The notes beneath the pieces are model-generated. The model saw nothing but the letters and a program-made list of their open reading frames with translations. It ran no database searches and had not been told where the DNA came from. Shown in pieces: positions 26,747 to 36,087 of a stretch of 64,000 bases of DNA. Numbering within the stretch: position 1 is the stretch's first letter; the number at the start of each line of letters is the position of its first letter. This DNA is from CAWIHS01 sp963836005 (GTDB lineage: Bacteria; Pseudomonadota; Gammaproteobacteria; GRL18): positions 620,001 to 684,000 of the forward strand of contig CAWIHS010000006.1 of NCBI GenBank assembly GCA_963836005.1, written 5' to 3'. The position numbers and the translations under genes are program-made.

Positions 26747-27937
26747 ATGCCTGAAACAGCCTTAAATACTGTACATACAGAGGGTAAATGTGCCCACCGA
26801 GGGCAGTTATCCTTAGATGATCCAGGTATTCATGAAGTTGCTTCTCTGCCCTTGGAGCTGATGTTAAGCATAAAAGACAAACGATTCCGGCACTGGAAAA
26901 GTTATTTCGTGACCCCTTCAGTTGTCATTTACCGTGAGTTTTACTCGACTAAGTTGAGTGTTATCGGCCTCTCTCCGCCAGACATGCTGAGGCTGTCCAT
27001 TCCGCTTAAATTAGGCTGCAATACCACTGACTGGAATCAGCCTTTAAAAACAGGCTCATTACCAATAACTATGCCGGGAGAAGTCGGCGGTTTTATTGAT
27101 GCAGGGCAAAGCTCAATTTTTATTTTGATCAATTTGCAGCTGTTGCATCAACATTGTAGCGAAGAACGAATAGAGAAGCTGGAAATGTTTTCACAGCAGC
27201 ATTTTATGCCTTCTACCACTGAAAAAATTATTCAGCTATCTAACTGGCTGTGTCAAAGACTTGATGAAACTTTAGTCACTGATGCCGATGTCTGCGGCCC
27301 ATATTTTTCCAACTCTTTTATTTCAAATAAGGCCGCCGTTCAGTCATTTGAGCAGGAGCTGCTGCATCGATTGGGTAAATTCATAGATGCTTCCTGTGCA
27401 GAAAAAAAACGTCCACCTGTTTCACTACGCCAGCGCGGACTGAAAAAAGCACTCGATTATCTATATTCTTCAGATAATGTTCAGCTCAGCATACTCAATT
27501 TATGCAAACAGGCTGAAGTCAGTCAGAGAACGCTTGAATATGCTTTCCAGCAAACCTTCAATTTGTCACCGGTAGCATTTATCAGGAAAATACATCTGCA
27601 TTCATTTCCCTCACCGTATCTTTCTGATGAGGAAGGGAAACTTCGTATCTTTGCCGGGCCTGTCACCTTTAGCGGTCTCATCAACGTCGCTTTTGACCAG
27701 ATTAGACAGTACGGCCGCTCAAGTGTTGCGGTAACGATTCGACTGTTAGAAACGCTAACCACCATTGCTGCCCAAACACGCCATGCTGAACAACAGCAGG
27801 CCATCCTTCGCCAAGCCAGGATGATTAAACGCGCAAGCCACGAATCAATACCTGAAAAGAATGATAGAGATGATGTGCAGCAGTGTCTTGTGCGAGGCTT
27901 CAATAGTTATGGATACTGTTTCCGAACAACTATTTAG
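26747..27937 (+). CDS. Chimaeric ORF: AraC-type regulator truncated into a DUF2254 tail
   Basis: 396 residues. Residues ~1-285 are an AraC/EutR-like regulator with an N-terminal sensing domain and the first HTH (LNLCKQAEVSQRTLEYAFQQ, then LSPVAFIRKIHLH). Exactly where the second HTH should begin, sequence switches to a DUF2254-type C-terminus: KLRIFAGPVTFSGLINVAFDQ, then RQYGRSSVAVTIRLLETL and RASHESIPEKNDRDDVQQ. DUF2254 is a membrane protein family, so this is an in-frame fusion left by a deletion (or recombination) of about half of each gene. A normal AraC needs both HTHs, so DNA binding is probably impaired. Annotated as one frame, but may be non-functional. Confidence 0.72.
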   Translation: MPETALNTVHTEGKCAHRGQLSLDDPGIHEVASLPLELMLSIKDKRFRHWKSYFVTPSVVIYREFYSTKLSVIGLSPPDMLRLSIPLKLGCNTTDWNQPLKTGSLPITMPGEVGGFIDAGQSSIFILINLQLLHQHCSEERIEKLEMFSQQHFMPSTTEKIIQLSNWLCQRLDETLVTDADVCGPYFSNSFISNKAAVQSFEQELLHRLGKFIDASCAEKKRPPVSLRQRGLKKALDYLYSSDNVQLSILNLCKQAEVSQRTLEYAFQQTFNLSPVAFIRKIHLHSFPSPYLSDEEGKLRIFAGPVTFSGLINVAFDQIRQYGRSSVAVTIRLLETLTTIAAQTRHAEQQQAILRQARMIKRASHESIPEKNDRDDVQQCLVRGFNSYGYCFRTTI

Positions 27938-28055
27938 ATAGAAAAGCTTTTATCGACAAATTAAAAAACACATAACAATGCGCTCAAGATGAGCCGAAAA
28001 TTATATTACGCTTTATATACGAACTTTAACACAAACATTAGCAGTCTGGGTGATA

Positions 28056-28580
28056 ATGAATATTCGAGAATCAAAAAACGATGATGTAAATTCTATTCGA
28101 CTGGTGCATGAAGATGCTTTTGGTGAACCTGAAGGGAAAGTGGTTGCACAGCTTGCTTGCGACATCCTGGCTGATGAAACGGCAAAACCTTTACTGTCTC
28201 TGGTGGCTGAAGAGAACAAACAGATTGTGGCTCACATCTTATTTAGTGCAGTAAAAATTAAGGAAAAGGAAGGGCTGTCAGCGTATATCCTTGCTCCATT
28301 ATCGGTATCCAGAAACTGTCAACAAAAAGGCCTGGGAACAAAACTGATTAATCATGGTTTGCAAGCACTGCAACAACGCGGCGCGGATATTATACTGGTT
28401 TTGGGTGATCCAGATTACTATACGCGGACCGGCTTTCGGGCTGGTCATAATATTGAAGCACCTTTCAAGCTCGAATATCCGCAAGCCTGGATGGCACTGG
28501 AATTAAAATCTGGCATGTTGGCTCAGGCAAAAGGTGCGGCTCTGTGCGCGTCTTCCCTGGCATCACCAGAACATTGGTGA
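28056..28580 (+). CDS. GNAT-family N-acetyltransferase (YhbS-like)
   Basis: 174 residues from the ATG at 28056 (a GTG two codons earlier is also in frame). The acetyl-CoA site is clear: LAPLSVSRNCQQKGLGTKLI (Q/R-x-x-G-x-G/A), with VLGDPDYYTRTGF afterwards, the Y-x-x-x-G-F motif of YhbS-like proteins. Cytoplasmic, substrate unknown. No SD is evident. It follows the AraC-DUF2254 chimaera by ~120 bp. Confidence 0.88.
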   Translation: MNIRESKNDDVNSIRLVHEDAFGEPEGKVVAQLACDILADETAKPLLSLVAEENKQIVAHILFSAVKIKEKEGLSAYILAPLSVSRNCQQKGLGTKLINHGLQALQQRGADIILVLGDPDYYTRTGFRAGHNIEAPFKLEYPQAWMALELKSGMLAQAKGAALCASSLASPEHW

Positions 28581-28747
28581 AGGCTACTCACCTGGTCGTT
28601 CTCAAATCGCTGCTTTTATCCAGGGCAATGAATTATTTAAATATATCCAATTGCTGTAAAGGGACGAGGCTGTGTGAAAACTCATATTATGGTATAATGT
28701 GAACCATAAATTCAGATGTGGGGTCACTTGATATGAAGTGTCTGGTG
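28581..28747. other. Intergenic region with a possible IS end
   Basis: The sequence GACGAGGCTGTGTGAAAACTC near 28662 resembles the terminal repeat of IS5/IS1182-type elements (GGCTGTGTGAAAAC). Its partner end was not found, so this is only suggestive. Confidence 0.25.
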
Positions 28748-31141
28748 CTATTTGAAACTGCACTTGCTATCGATCACCCCCTGGGCTCGATTAACAATCG
28801 TAAGAAATTCGTTTCGAGCGGTTGTGATAGGAATTCCCTCACTATCAAAGTTTAATAAAGTATTGCCAGAAACGGAGATCACAAAGTTATCCCTATAAAG
28901 CTTATAAAGTTTATAAGCTGAAGTGCTATCAGATCCCGTTAGCCGCCATCCTTCGGCAAAACTAAATATTATGGATGAGTCATCCATAATAATGGAGCGA
29001 TCAAGATCAGAGCTAGCTTTGAGCTCTCCATAAAACTCTTGAGCTGATGATGCATCGGCAAAAGATCGAACAGATGTATACACTCGCCACGCGTAGTCCT
29101 GCTTCAAGTTCCATCTGCCCCATACTATCAAATTACTATAAGCCGGATCATCCGATTTACTTTCTCCCCAATCTTCAAAAGGATAAAAAATTGTTTCGGC
29201 ATCTGACTCTGTCCAGTGAGCAATGATGTCACATTCTTCATCGACCTCAACTTCAACAGGCCAGGCAACCTGTGCGAAAGCAGTGTCCTCTGGATTGACA
29301 GCATCTTGCACCCTGGCTTCCAGTTGCACAGTGCCGCCGGCTGGTATGACATCCGGATTGACATGCCGCTGGTCATGAGTGCTTTGTGCTGCATCAGGAT
29401 CATCGGGAGCCTCCCAGATAATAGGGATAGTCTGGCCGACATAGGCCAGGGTGGCGACCCTTTTGTCGTTGACCCACAGTGCAGGATCACCTGAATTACT
29501 GGAATGACGCAGATCCCAGAAATCATTTGTCACCGGAATCATCCAGAGGTATCCTCTGGCATTACCTTCTACCCAGGTTCCTGCTTCAACAATGACCTTA
29601 AAAATTCTTCCCGAGGGCTGCAAACCTGAGGGATCAACAGGATTGGGGGATTCGCTTAAAGTCTGGCCGGCCACAATAGGAGTAGCGTCGGGCGTACCAC
29701 CTTCGGTAAAAGCAATGACATAAGGGAATTCCTGTGGAGGGTCACGAAGGGGTTCGACAGGGGCTTCTGCTGTGAGGCCTCGAAAATGAGGTTGGGTGGA
29801 AAGCAAGCCGCTATTAGCATAGGCCGAAACCATACTATTATAAGCATATAGTGTTTCATAGTTGTCAATCAGGGTGCCTGCAGGTACACCTCCAGGGATT
29901 GGTATGGCTGTGTAAATATTACCCCGTCCGAATATAGGCTCGGGAAGGATATGTTGAAAGTTGAGAGCTTCTGCGTCGACATCGGCCACTATGGCAAAAA
30001 CACAGGTCATACCATCGGGATACTGATCGGGATCGATGTGATTGACGTCTGTTATAGGTTCAAGTGGCAATGCCTTGAGATAGGTTCCTCCACCTATATA
30101 GGTGCATAAATTTTCCAAGTTACCATTAAGAGAAGAATAAGAAGGAACCTGATATACAGGGATGGCCCCCAAGTTTGTTCCAACTCCAAGATTACGCCGT
30201 TTGTTATCAAGCCTGCCGAAATCAATAACCGTATCATCCAACACGAGGTCAAGATAAGGCTTTATATTATCCTGTGCTGGTGGGCCAGAAATTTTAAAAA
30301 ACGAACTCCATAAATAGAATGAATCAGTACTTTTCACCGGAGCGACTACGAAATACAGATAATAGCTGGCGGGTGGAAAGCTGGATCTGGGAATATCCCC
30401 GAAAGGAACTTCATAGAACGCTTCTTTGACCTGGGTTTTCCAGGGAGCAAGTCCGACCAGTGAAGCGGGTTTTAATGTACCGTCAGCGGTAAGCATATAT
30501 ACTTCATCGGGCAGGGCCGTAGTCACAATGGCAAAATACATATCAACCGGTTCGGTATATGGGCAAGTTCCTACTTGAATGGTGACAGTTCCACCTCCCC
30601 AGGCTATATCACCGACGCTAATGGGTTGAGCTTCAGCTGGAGTGATGTTGTTTAGCGGTTTTTCAATGGGGTCGTAGGTCAGAAAAGGCATCTGTTTGCT
30701 GGGCATAGGCATGCCTGTGGTCAACCAGTTGGACAGCGTAAAATAGGTCGTGTAATCATTCCAGTTTGCAGGGGCTATATACCATTGGCCAGGTATAATG
30801 AGTGATGTGGCTGAGGCGGTTAAATCAATGCGTTCTTCTGCCGAATCCAATATGTCCGACAGCGCATCAGATTGCGCCACGAGATCGGTATAACTTTCAG
30901 CAGCGAAAGGCTCTCCTTTTCTCAAGAAAAGATCCATCTCACCTGTGCCATCGCTAATTGTGACGGTCAGATCAGAGGTGCATTCTGGAATCTCTAAGGA
31001 GTAATTACGATAAGTAAAAGCATTAAGAGAGGTGTATTCCTGGGTTCCAGGCAATAAAGGCATTTCAGCATAAGTAAAAGAAGAAACAATAAAAGAGAAC
31101 AACAGTATGGTGAACCATGCACAAGAAAGTTTATGTTTCAT
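28748..31141 (-). CDS. Large exported protein with PPC-like N-terminus
   Basis: 797 residues. Clear Sec signal peptide (MKHKLSCAWFTILLFSFIVS...YA). Residues ~30-140 resemble a bacterial pre-peptidase C-terminal (PPC) beta domain (NYSLEIPECTSDLTVTISDG, GEMDLFLRKG). The remainder is Pro/Asp/Trp-rich beta-type sequence without a catalytic motif I recognise; the end (~655-797) forms an alpha/beta domain with two Cys. RBS AGGAG 6 bases before ATG. It stands alone. Probably periplasmic or surface; the PPC-like fold suggests a carbohydrate or protein-binding role. Confidence 0.65.
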   Translation of the reverse strand: MKHKLSCAWFTILLFSFIVSSFTYAEMPLLPGTQEYTSLNAFTYRNYSLEIPECTSDLTVTISDGTGEMDLFLRKGEPFAAESYTDLVAQSDALSDILDSAEERIDLTASATSLIIPGQWYIAPANWNDYTTYFTLSNWLTTGMPMPSKQMPFLTYDPIEKPLNNITPAEAQPISVGDIAWGGGTVTIQVGTCPYTEPVDMYFAIVTTALPDEVYMLTADGTLKPASLVGLAPWKTQVKEAFYEVPFGDIPRSSFPPASYYLYFVVAPVKSTDSFYLWSSFFKISGPPAQDNIKPYLDLVLDDTVIDFGRLDNKRRNLGVGTNLGAIPVYQVPSYSSLNGNLENLCTYIGGGTYLKALPLEPITDVNHIDPDQYPDGMTCVFAIVADVDAEALNFQHILPEPIFGRGNIYTAIPIPGGVPAGTLIDNYETLYAYNSMVSAYANSGLLSTQPHFRGLTAEAPVEPLRDPPQEFPYVIAFTEGGTPDATPIVAGQTLSESPNPVDPSGLQPSGRIFKVIVEAGTWVEGNARGYLWMIPVTNDFWDLRHSSNSGDPALWVNDKRVATLAYVGQTIPIIWEAPDDPDAAQSTHDQRHVNPDVIPAGGTVQLEARVQDAVNPEDTAFAQVAWPVEVEVDEECDIIAHWTESDAETIFYPFEDWGESKSDDPAYSNLIVWGRWNLKQDYAWRVYTSVRSFADASSAQEFYGELKASSDLDRSIIMDDSSIIFSFAEGWRLTGSDSTSAYKLYKLYRDNFVISVSGNTLLNFDSEGIPITTARNEFLTIVNRAQGVIDSKCSFK

Positions 31142-31437
31142 CTGATGCTCCTTTGCGGATAGACAAAAACGATTCCTTATGGAAAAAATCTGTTGTATTC
31201 GCTCCCCTTAAACCATGGTGTTTATCTACATCTATATGGTTAAATAGCCTCCAGAAGCATATATCCATAAAGAATAAAAATATCTTATCATTTACTTTAG
31301 CTGTAAAATAATACTTCTATTAACAGTATACAAGATCTGCAAAGTTAGTAAATGACATGCATCAATGGAAAAACGAATCTTATTATTTTGGTGAGTAATT
31401 TTTTTCACGTGCTCAAGTAATTTGTGACAATCCAGTT

Positions 31438-31599
31438 AAGCAACTTTTCTCAGCTCTGCCATTTCATTTTCATACTGATTAGGGCTTTTATATCCCAGGT
31501 ATGAATGCAGTTGGTAGCTGTTATAAAACATAAATATATAATTCAATATATCCTGCTGCGTTTCATAACGGGTCCGGTAATGTCAGCAAAGCACTTGTT
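31438..31599 (-). pseudogene. IS3-family transposase C-terminal remnant
   Basis: On the minus strand the frame reads YRTRYETQQDILNYIFMFYN, then SYLGYKSPNQYE and ends ...LRKVA stop. This is the integrase-core C-terminus of IS3-family OrfB (N-Y-I-x-x-F-Y-N, S-P-x-x-Y/F-E). An in-frame stop cuts it upstream. It abuts a chimaeric short element at 31653. Confidence 0.75.
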
Positions 31600-31652
31600 C
31601 TTGCTTTAAGCTGCCGACCATGGGGATTTGTTAATAGTTAATTAGTACAAAT

Positions 31653-31877
31653 TCATAGGTAGGTACTTAAGCAAAATCAGGTGCGGATAATCGAGTATTT
31701 GTTCCAGAAGACGCCGTAAATACTTCCATGGTCGTTCCCGGCTTCCTGCCTCCCACGGCACTTATACTTCCATGTATGTCGTAGGCTTGAATGTGGCATC
31801 CATGCCACATTCACTTCTTACGCAAACACCTGATATCAAGAACTTACGTATAAATCTAAAATACGCCGAATAGTTAC
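31653..31877. mobile_element. Chimaeric short element: one end of the TCATAGG type, other end IS66-type
   Basis: The left end TCATAGGTAGGTACTTAAG equals that of the element at 21351; the right end GCCGAATAGTTAC matches the IS66-type copies at 25343 and 43115 (one mismatch). The core (GTCGTTCCCGGCTTCCTGCC, GGCATCCATGCC) is shared with both. No direct repeats flank it, consistent with recombination between two element types. Confidence 0.65.
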
Positions 31878-32136
31878 AAATTTAAAATTTAATTTATATG
31901 GAATTCATGCTGAAAAAGAGATTGAATTTGACTGCCTTTTATCTGCTATGACATATCCTACATTATCTCACTTTTACTTGATATGAATCATTAAAATGTA
32001 TTGATTATTCATTTATAGATTGTAATGAGTCTTAGAATTTCTTATCCTGATTATAGAGTTGATCTGTAAATACTCTCGAAGCCTGTTATTTTGAAAGAGA
32101 TAGTTTTGTATACCAGTACTCAGAGGAGCTAATGAG

Positions 32137-32784
32137 ATGCGACATCTACAAAAGATACTGCTCACCTTTCTAGTTTTCTTTTTTATAGGTATTAGTTCTG
32201 CCCAGGCTTTTTCGTTCGATTTTGGCGATGATGACGACTACTACCCCTACTGGGGTCCTGGATACAGTCAATGGGGACCTCCACCTACCTACTTTTACCC
32301 GCGACTTTCAAGTTATGATCGCTCTACCATGGTGCAACAGCGCCAGCAAATGATGGGGCTTCATGATAAAACCGTGGATCGATTGGCTGAACTGCTTTAT
32401 GGCAGCAATGGATTTGATCGTGCTGAGGCGATCAAACTTGCTCGCAAGATCGAGTTAACCTCAGGCTTAGCGCTTACAAGCAATTTTCATCCCGATGCCG
32501 TGGCAGCTTATAGATCCCGTACGACCCCTGTCCTGTGGGGCAATGAGCAAACCTTCAAGGCTAATGCCCTTGCACTGCAAGCTGCGGCAATAGATCTGGC
32601 AAAGGAACTTGAGAAACAACCGACGGTCGCGGAAGGTGCTGTGTATCTGCCCAAGCGCAGTAGGAGTTTTGGCCCCGAGGAATCGGAGACTGTTCCGGTC
32701 TCAGCAGGAATCTGGGAAAAGTACAATGCCTTGTCTAATGTCTGTGTAAGCTGTCATAGCAGTTTCCGTAGACGGGGCTGGTAA
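32137..32784 (+). CDS. Cytochrome c'-type protein with unusual N-terminal extension
   Basis: 215 residues with signal peptide (...SSAQA) and RBS GAGGAG 9 bases upstream. Residues ~23-58 are Asp/Tyr/Pro/Trp-rich (DFGDDDDYYPYWGPGY). From ~65 the helical bundle begins (VQQRQQMMGLHDKTVDRLAE), and the C-terminus has CVSCHSSFRRRGW, the class II cytochrome c' haem site. Like other cytochrome c' it would be a periplasmic five-coordinate haem protein binding NO or CO. The bundle is longer than the typical ~130 residues and the acidic extension is atypical. Confidence 0.75.
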   Translation: MRHLQKILLTFLVFFFIGISSAQAFSFDFGDDDDYYPYWGPGYSQWGPPPTYFYPRLSSYDRSTMVQQRQQMMGLHDKTVDRLAELLYGSNGFDRAEAIKLARKIELTSGLALTSNFHPDAVAAYRSRTTPVLWGNEQTFKANALALQAAAIDLAKELEKQPTVAEGAVYLPKRSRSFGPEESETVPVSAGIWEKYNALSNVCVSCHSSFRRRGW

Positions 32785-33464
32785 TTGAGAATACCGTCGT
32801 CACTACTGTCAAATTGACTGCAGACCTGATAGGCTGCCTGGGCCAGAATGAAAACAGGTACTCAGTAAAAAGTTCATCAGTTGAATAACAGTTTTTTAAG
32901 TCTGCATCTACTGCTCTTGAAGACCAGAATATATGCATTTTTGAAAATGATTTTTCGATTCATTTCTAGTGCTAATGCAATGATTCAGTATTTCAAAATT
33001 TGGCAGAATGAAGCTTACGGTCTGTTCGTTAAAAATGTGAAATACTGGTATGTGCGCTGATTTGAATGCCAAATGGTTCGGAAACAAACCGTATAATCCG
33101 CAGTATTTTTACATCTTTAATGGCTGCCCGTTGTTATAGACAGATATTTTTCATCACCTTAAACTAAAATTCAAAACCTGTCCTCTATTATTTGATTTTT
33201 TTCAACTGTCTGGAAAATCACTTTAATACTCAATTATAGTGACTGTGTTACAAATCGTCTGCTTTTCGTCCATGACCAGCCATTCCAATGAGTTGTAAGT
33301 CGTCAAATAAAGTTGGACAAACAGCCAACCGAATTAAGAGATGATTTAGCTCATCTAATTGAGTTGTTCATTTGAGTGTAATATTTTTTTCTTCTTAACG
33401 CCATGCTATTTTGTTTAATCACTTTTCGGTTATCCAATATTTTCTGTCCCCGAACATAATACAC
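32785..33464. other. Intergenic region without recognisable genes
   Basis: AT-rich sequence with no supported frame. Its last ~80 bp merge into a decayed IS3 element. Confidence 0.4.
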
Positions 33465-34038
33465 GTCGACTGGTCAATGAATAAACGAAGGGAAGCTCAA
33501 TTAGTCAATGATGCCTTACTGATGTCGTTATGGAAGCGTAAGCCGGGTGAAGGATTAGTTTGGCATACGGATCGCGACAGCCAATATGTATCGGCTAGTC
33601 ATAGCAAGATATTATCTGTACATCATATTATCCAGTCAATGAGCCGTAAGGGAAATTGTTGGGGTACTCGGTCTCAGAGAGCTTTTTTCACAGTCTGAAA
33701 ACGGAACTGACTCACCATTGTCAATTCAAAACCCGAAAAGAAGCAAAACAGGCCATCTTTGAACCTAAAATAATCAGTTCAATCGTAGCGAGAGCGATTA
33801 AGGTGCTGAAGATTCAATAATTTACAGGTTATTTTGGACTTATTCGTAGCCACCCTACGGGTGAGTTCAAAATGTTCTGGAAAGTCTTGAAGATTCAGTG
33901 TATTAGACGCTCGCAGTAGGTTTAGCTGATTTTTTTAGGTTGAATGTATTGAGGTGTTTTATAATCGAGAAAGACTTCACTTTGCGAATGGCTATTTGTC
34001 ACCCGTAGATTATGAAATGCAGCAAAAAGCTGTTTAAA
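33465..34038 (+). pseudogene. IS3-family transposase (OrfB) remnant, interrupted by a short element
   Basis: The frame reads DWSMNKRREAQLVNDALL, then GLVWHTDRDSQY (DDE Asp region), SMSRKGNCWG, a shifted LKTELTHHCQFKTRKEAKQA and, after the insertion at 33764-33939, FYNRERLHFANGYLSPVDYE followed by a stop. These are successive parts of the IS3 integrase core. It has a frameshift near 33680, lacks the 5' half, and the gene was split by the 176-bp element. IS3-end-like sequence (GTGTTCGGAAAAGTCTTGAC) follows. Confidence 0.8.
33764..33939. mobile_element. 176-bp inverted-repeat element inserted in IS3, TTGAA target duplication
   Basis: The ends are CCTAAAATAATCAGTTCAAT and the complement of CTGATTTTTTTAGG with partners beyond; the inverted match continues for ~33 bp into GAGCG. 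TTGAA flanks both sides (33759-33763, 33940-33944). Removing the element and one TTGAA restores the IS3 reading frame (A-I-F-E to C-I-E-V-F-Y-N). Its right half (33850-33939) recurs at 54010-54099. Confidence 0.82.
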
Positions 34039-34044
34039 CAAGTG

Positions 34045-34506
34045 TTCGGAAAAGTCTTGACACATCAGTTTTTTCTTGGACTGTAATATAAAACATGTTA
34101 TAGTTCCTTGATACTCATTGACTCTTCCCGCCATAACTGGCATACAGTGGTTATTGCTCGTCATTCTCGTGGACATATCTTTTTTACCTGAATTTTATTG
34201 ACCCAAACTTGATTTCAGGCTCGTTCAAAAACTTTTGAGAGATGTAACTCTTGCTGTGACATCAGTTCTTTATGTTATGTACCTGCATGCGTCATATAAG
34301 TGATGTGGCTATACTAAACCGTTTCACCGAATCTTCTCTCTGTTTCTGAAACAGAAGTCGCATCCAATCACCAAAATATCTTGACGATCTAATCATCAAG
34401 GCAATGATTTATATAATGGTATCCTTTAGTGAGGAAAACATGATGTATGCGATGGCCTTATGTTTTAGAGGATCTCACTCATAAATAGTAATTAAGTTGA
34501 TTTATA
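34045..34506. other. Intergenic region upstream of the ATP-grasp gene
   Basis: No gene or strong repeat seen. Very AT-rich; presumably holds the promoter of the gene at 34507. Confidence 0.35.
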
Positions 34507-35544
34507 ATGAAAATAGAAGTTATCACAACCCCCAATGAAGAATTAAAAGAAACTGGATTTGGAAAACTTATCGCTTGCAAGAGTATTTTAAATTCCATCA
34601 AAAAAATCGGATACGACGCTAAATTATGTATTTGTAAAACGGTGGGTGATTTAGAAGAAGTCGTTAAGCGTAAACCCAATCTTGTAATTTTAGCTGTAAA
34701 GTATGTATCAATTAAAAATGGTGATGATATTTGGTTGTCTGATTTTTTTTCAAAAAATGAAATTAATTTTTCAGGTTCCTCAAGAGAAGTATTGAAATAT
34801 GATTCTGACAAAGTTCTTGCAAAAGCTTATTTAAAGACGAAAGGTATTAAAACAGCCAATTATTTTACTGCGATTCCAGGACAATATAAATGTGAAGCTG
34901 AATTGCCAATTAAGTATCCTTTGTTTTTGAAACCAATGGATGCAGCGAATGGAAATGGTATTGATGATCTATCATTTGTAACCAATTTTCAAGATTTCGA
35001 AAATAAATTAAAATCATTATATGAATTGTTTAATCTACCGGTGCTAGTCGAAGAATATTTGGATGGTCAAGAGTATACAGTGGCTGTAATAAAAACAAGG
35101 AACGATGAATTATTAGTCTCGGCTGTTGAAATAGTGCCTGAACAATCAACAAATGGACTCAGAATTCTAGGAGAAAAAGCAAAAAAGGATGATACAGAAG
35201 AACTCAAAAAAACTGAAGATAGTGAAGTAATACAACGGGTAAAAAAACTTGCAGTAGATAGTTATATTAACCTGGGAATAAGAGATTTTGGGCGAATTGA
35301 TATTAAAACCAACAAAAGTGGTCAATGTTATTTCATGGAAGCGAATTTGGTTCCTGGTATGACCAGTGGCTCTAGTTATTTTCCCAGAGCGTGTGAAATC
35401 GAATATGAATTATCCTATGATGAAGTGGTCGAACTTATTATAGAAGAGGGTATTAGTCGCGTTCCATTTACATTTTTACCTAACAATATATTGCTCGAAG
35501 AACCAGTTTATAGTGCCTGGCCGGGTGGTGTTGTTTTAGCCTGA
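34507..35544 (+). CDS. ATP-grasp ligase of the D-Ala-D-Ala ligase type
   Basis: 345 residues. An N-terminal Rossmann-like part (~1-100) precedes an ATP-grasp core: YPLFLKPMDAANGNGIDD (P-loop-like lysine), VLVEEYLDGQEYTVAV, RDFGRIDIKTNKSGQCYFME (Mg-binding Asp and Glu) and NLVPGMTSGSSYFPR. This order is that of DdlA/B-like enzymes, which join two amino acids or peptides using ATP. The DNA is more AT-rich than most neighbours and no SD precedes the ATG, suggesting recent acquisition. It stands alone, outside any cell-wall cluster, so dipeptide or natural-product ligation is as likely as D-Ala-D-Ala synthesis. Confidence 0.85.
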   Translation: MKIEVITTPNEELKETGFGKLIACKSILNSIKKIGYDAKLCICKTVGDLEEVVKRKPNLVILAVKYVSIKNGDDIWLSDFFSKNEINFSGSSREVLKYDSDKVLAKAYLKTKGIKTANYFTAIPGQYKCEAELPIKYPLFLKPMDAANGNGIDDLSFVTNFQDFENKLKSLYELFNLPVLVEEYLDGQEYTVAVIKTRNDELLVSAVEIVPEQSTNGLRILGEKAKKDDTEELKKTEDSEVIQRVKKLAVDSYINLGIRDFGRIDIKTNKSGQCYFMEANLVPGMTSGSSYFPRACEIEYELSYDEVVELIIEEGISRVPFTFLPNNILLEEPVYSAWPGGVVLA

Positions 35545-36087
35545 AAAGGTTGCGGAAAAATTTGGAGCGAATATAGAGTGGAAACAATGATTACTCCTGA
35601 ACGTTTTAGTCAACAGGAGAAGACAATATAACCTAATTTGCTTTATGTAACTCATGTAGAACCAACTAGACGTTCAATCATTCAGCAAAATAATCCCAGA
35701 TGTTATGAATCTTCACACCAGGGTATGTATCTTCAAAGAAGGATCAATTTCCACGCAGTTTCAGAGCCTTCATACAATTTTCCCAGGATACAATCCGGCC
35801 CCCTATACGATTCACTTCCTGCTTTTAGAATTTTTTCACAACAGTGAATTTCCCAGAAAGCTAAAAAGTTTATAGAGTGGCATAGGTTTTCTGAAAATCA
35901 CATAATGGAAGTGATCTGTGAGTGAACAGGGCTTGCTCATCGAGAAAGTGTTGCTTACAAATTGCTTAATAATAACTTGATGTTCTTTATGTCAACCAAT
36001 CATTGAAAGTTGTTTAGATAGGTTTATCATGTAAAATACATGCCGTATGTCTAATAAAATAAGAATGTATCAAGGAGTTCTACCTGC
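35545..36087. other. Intergenic region
   Basis: Short frames (for example 35638-35847) lack start signals and look non-coding. Nothing else recognised. The asparaginase RBS (CAAGGAG) lies at its right edge. Confidence 0.4.

Noticed and set aside
35638..35847. A 69-codon open frame upstream of the asparaginase
   Set aside because: No start signal and non-protein-like composition; considered random.
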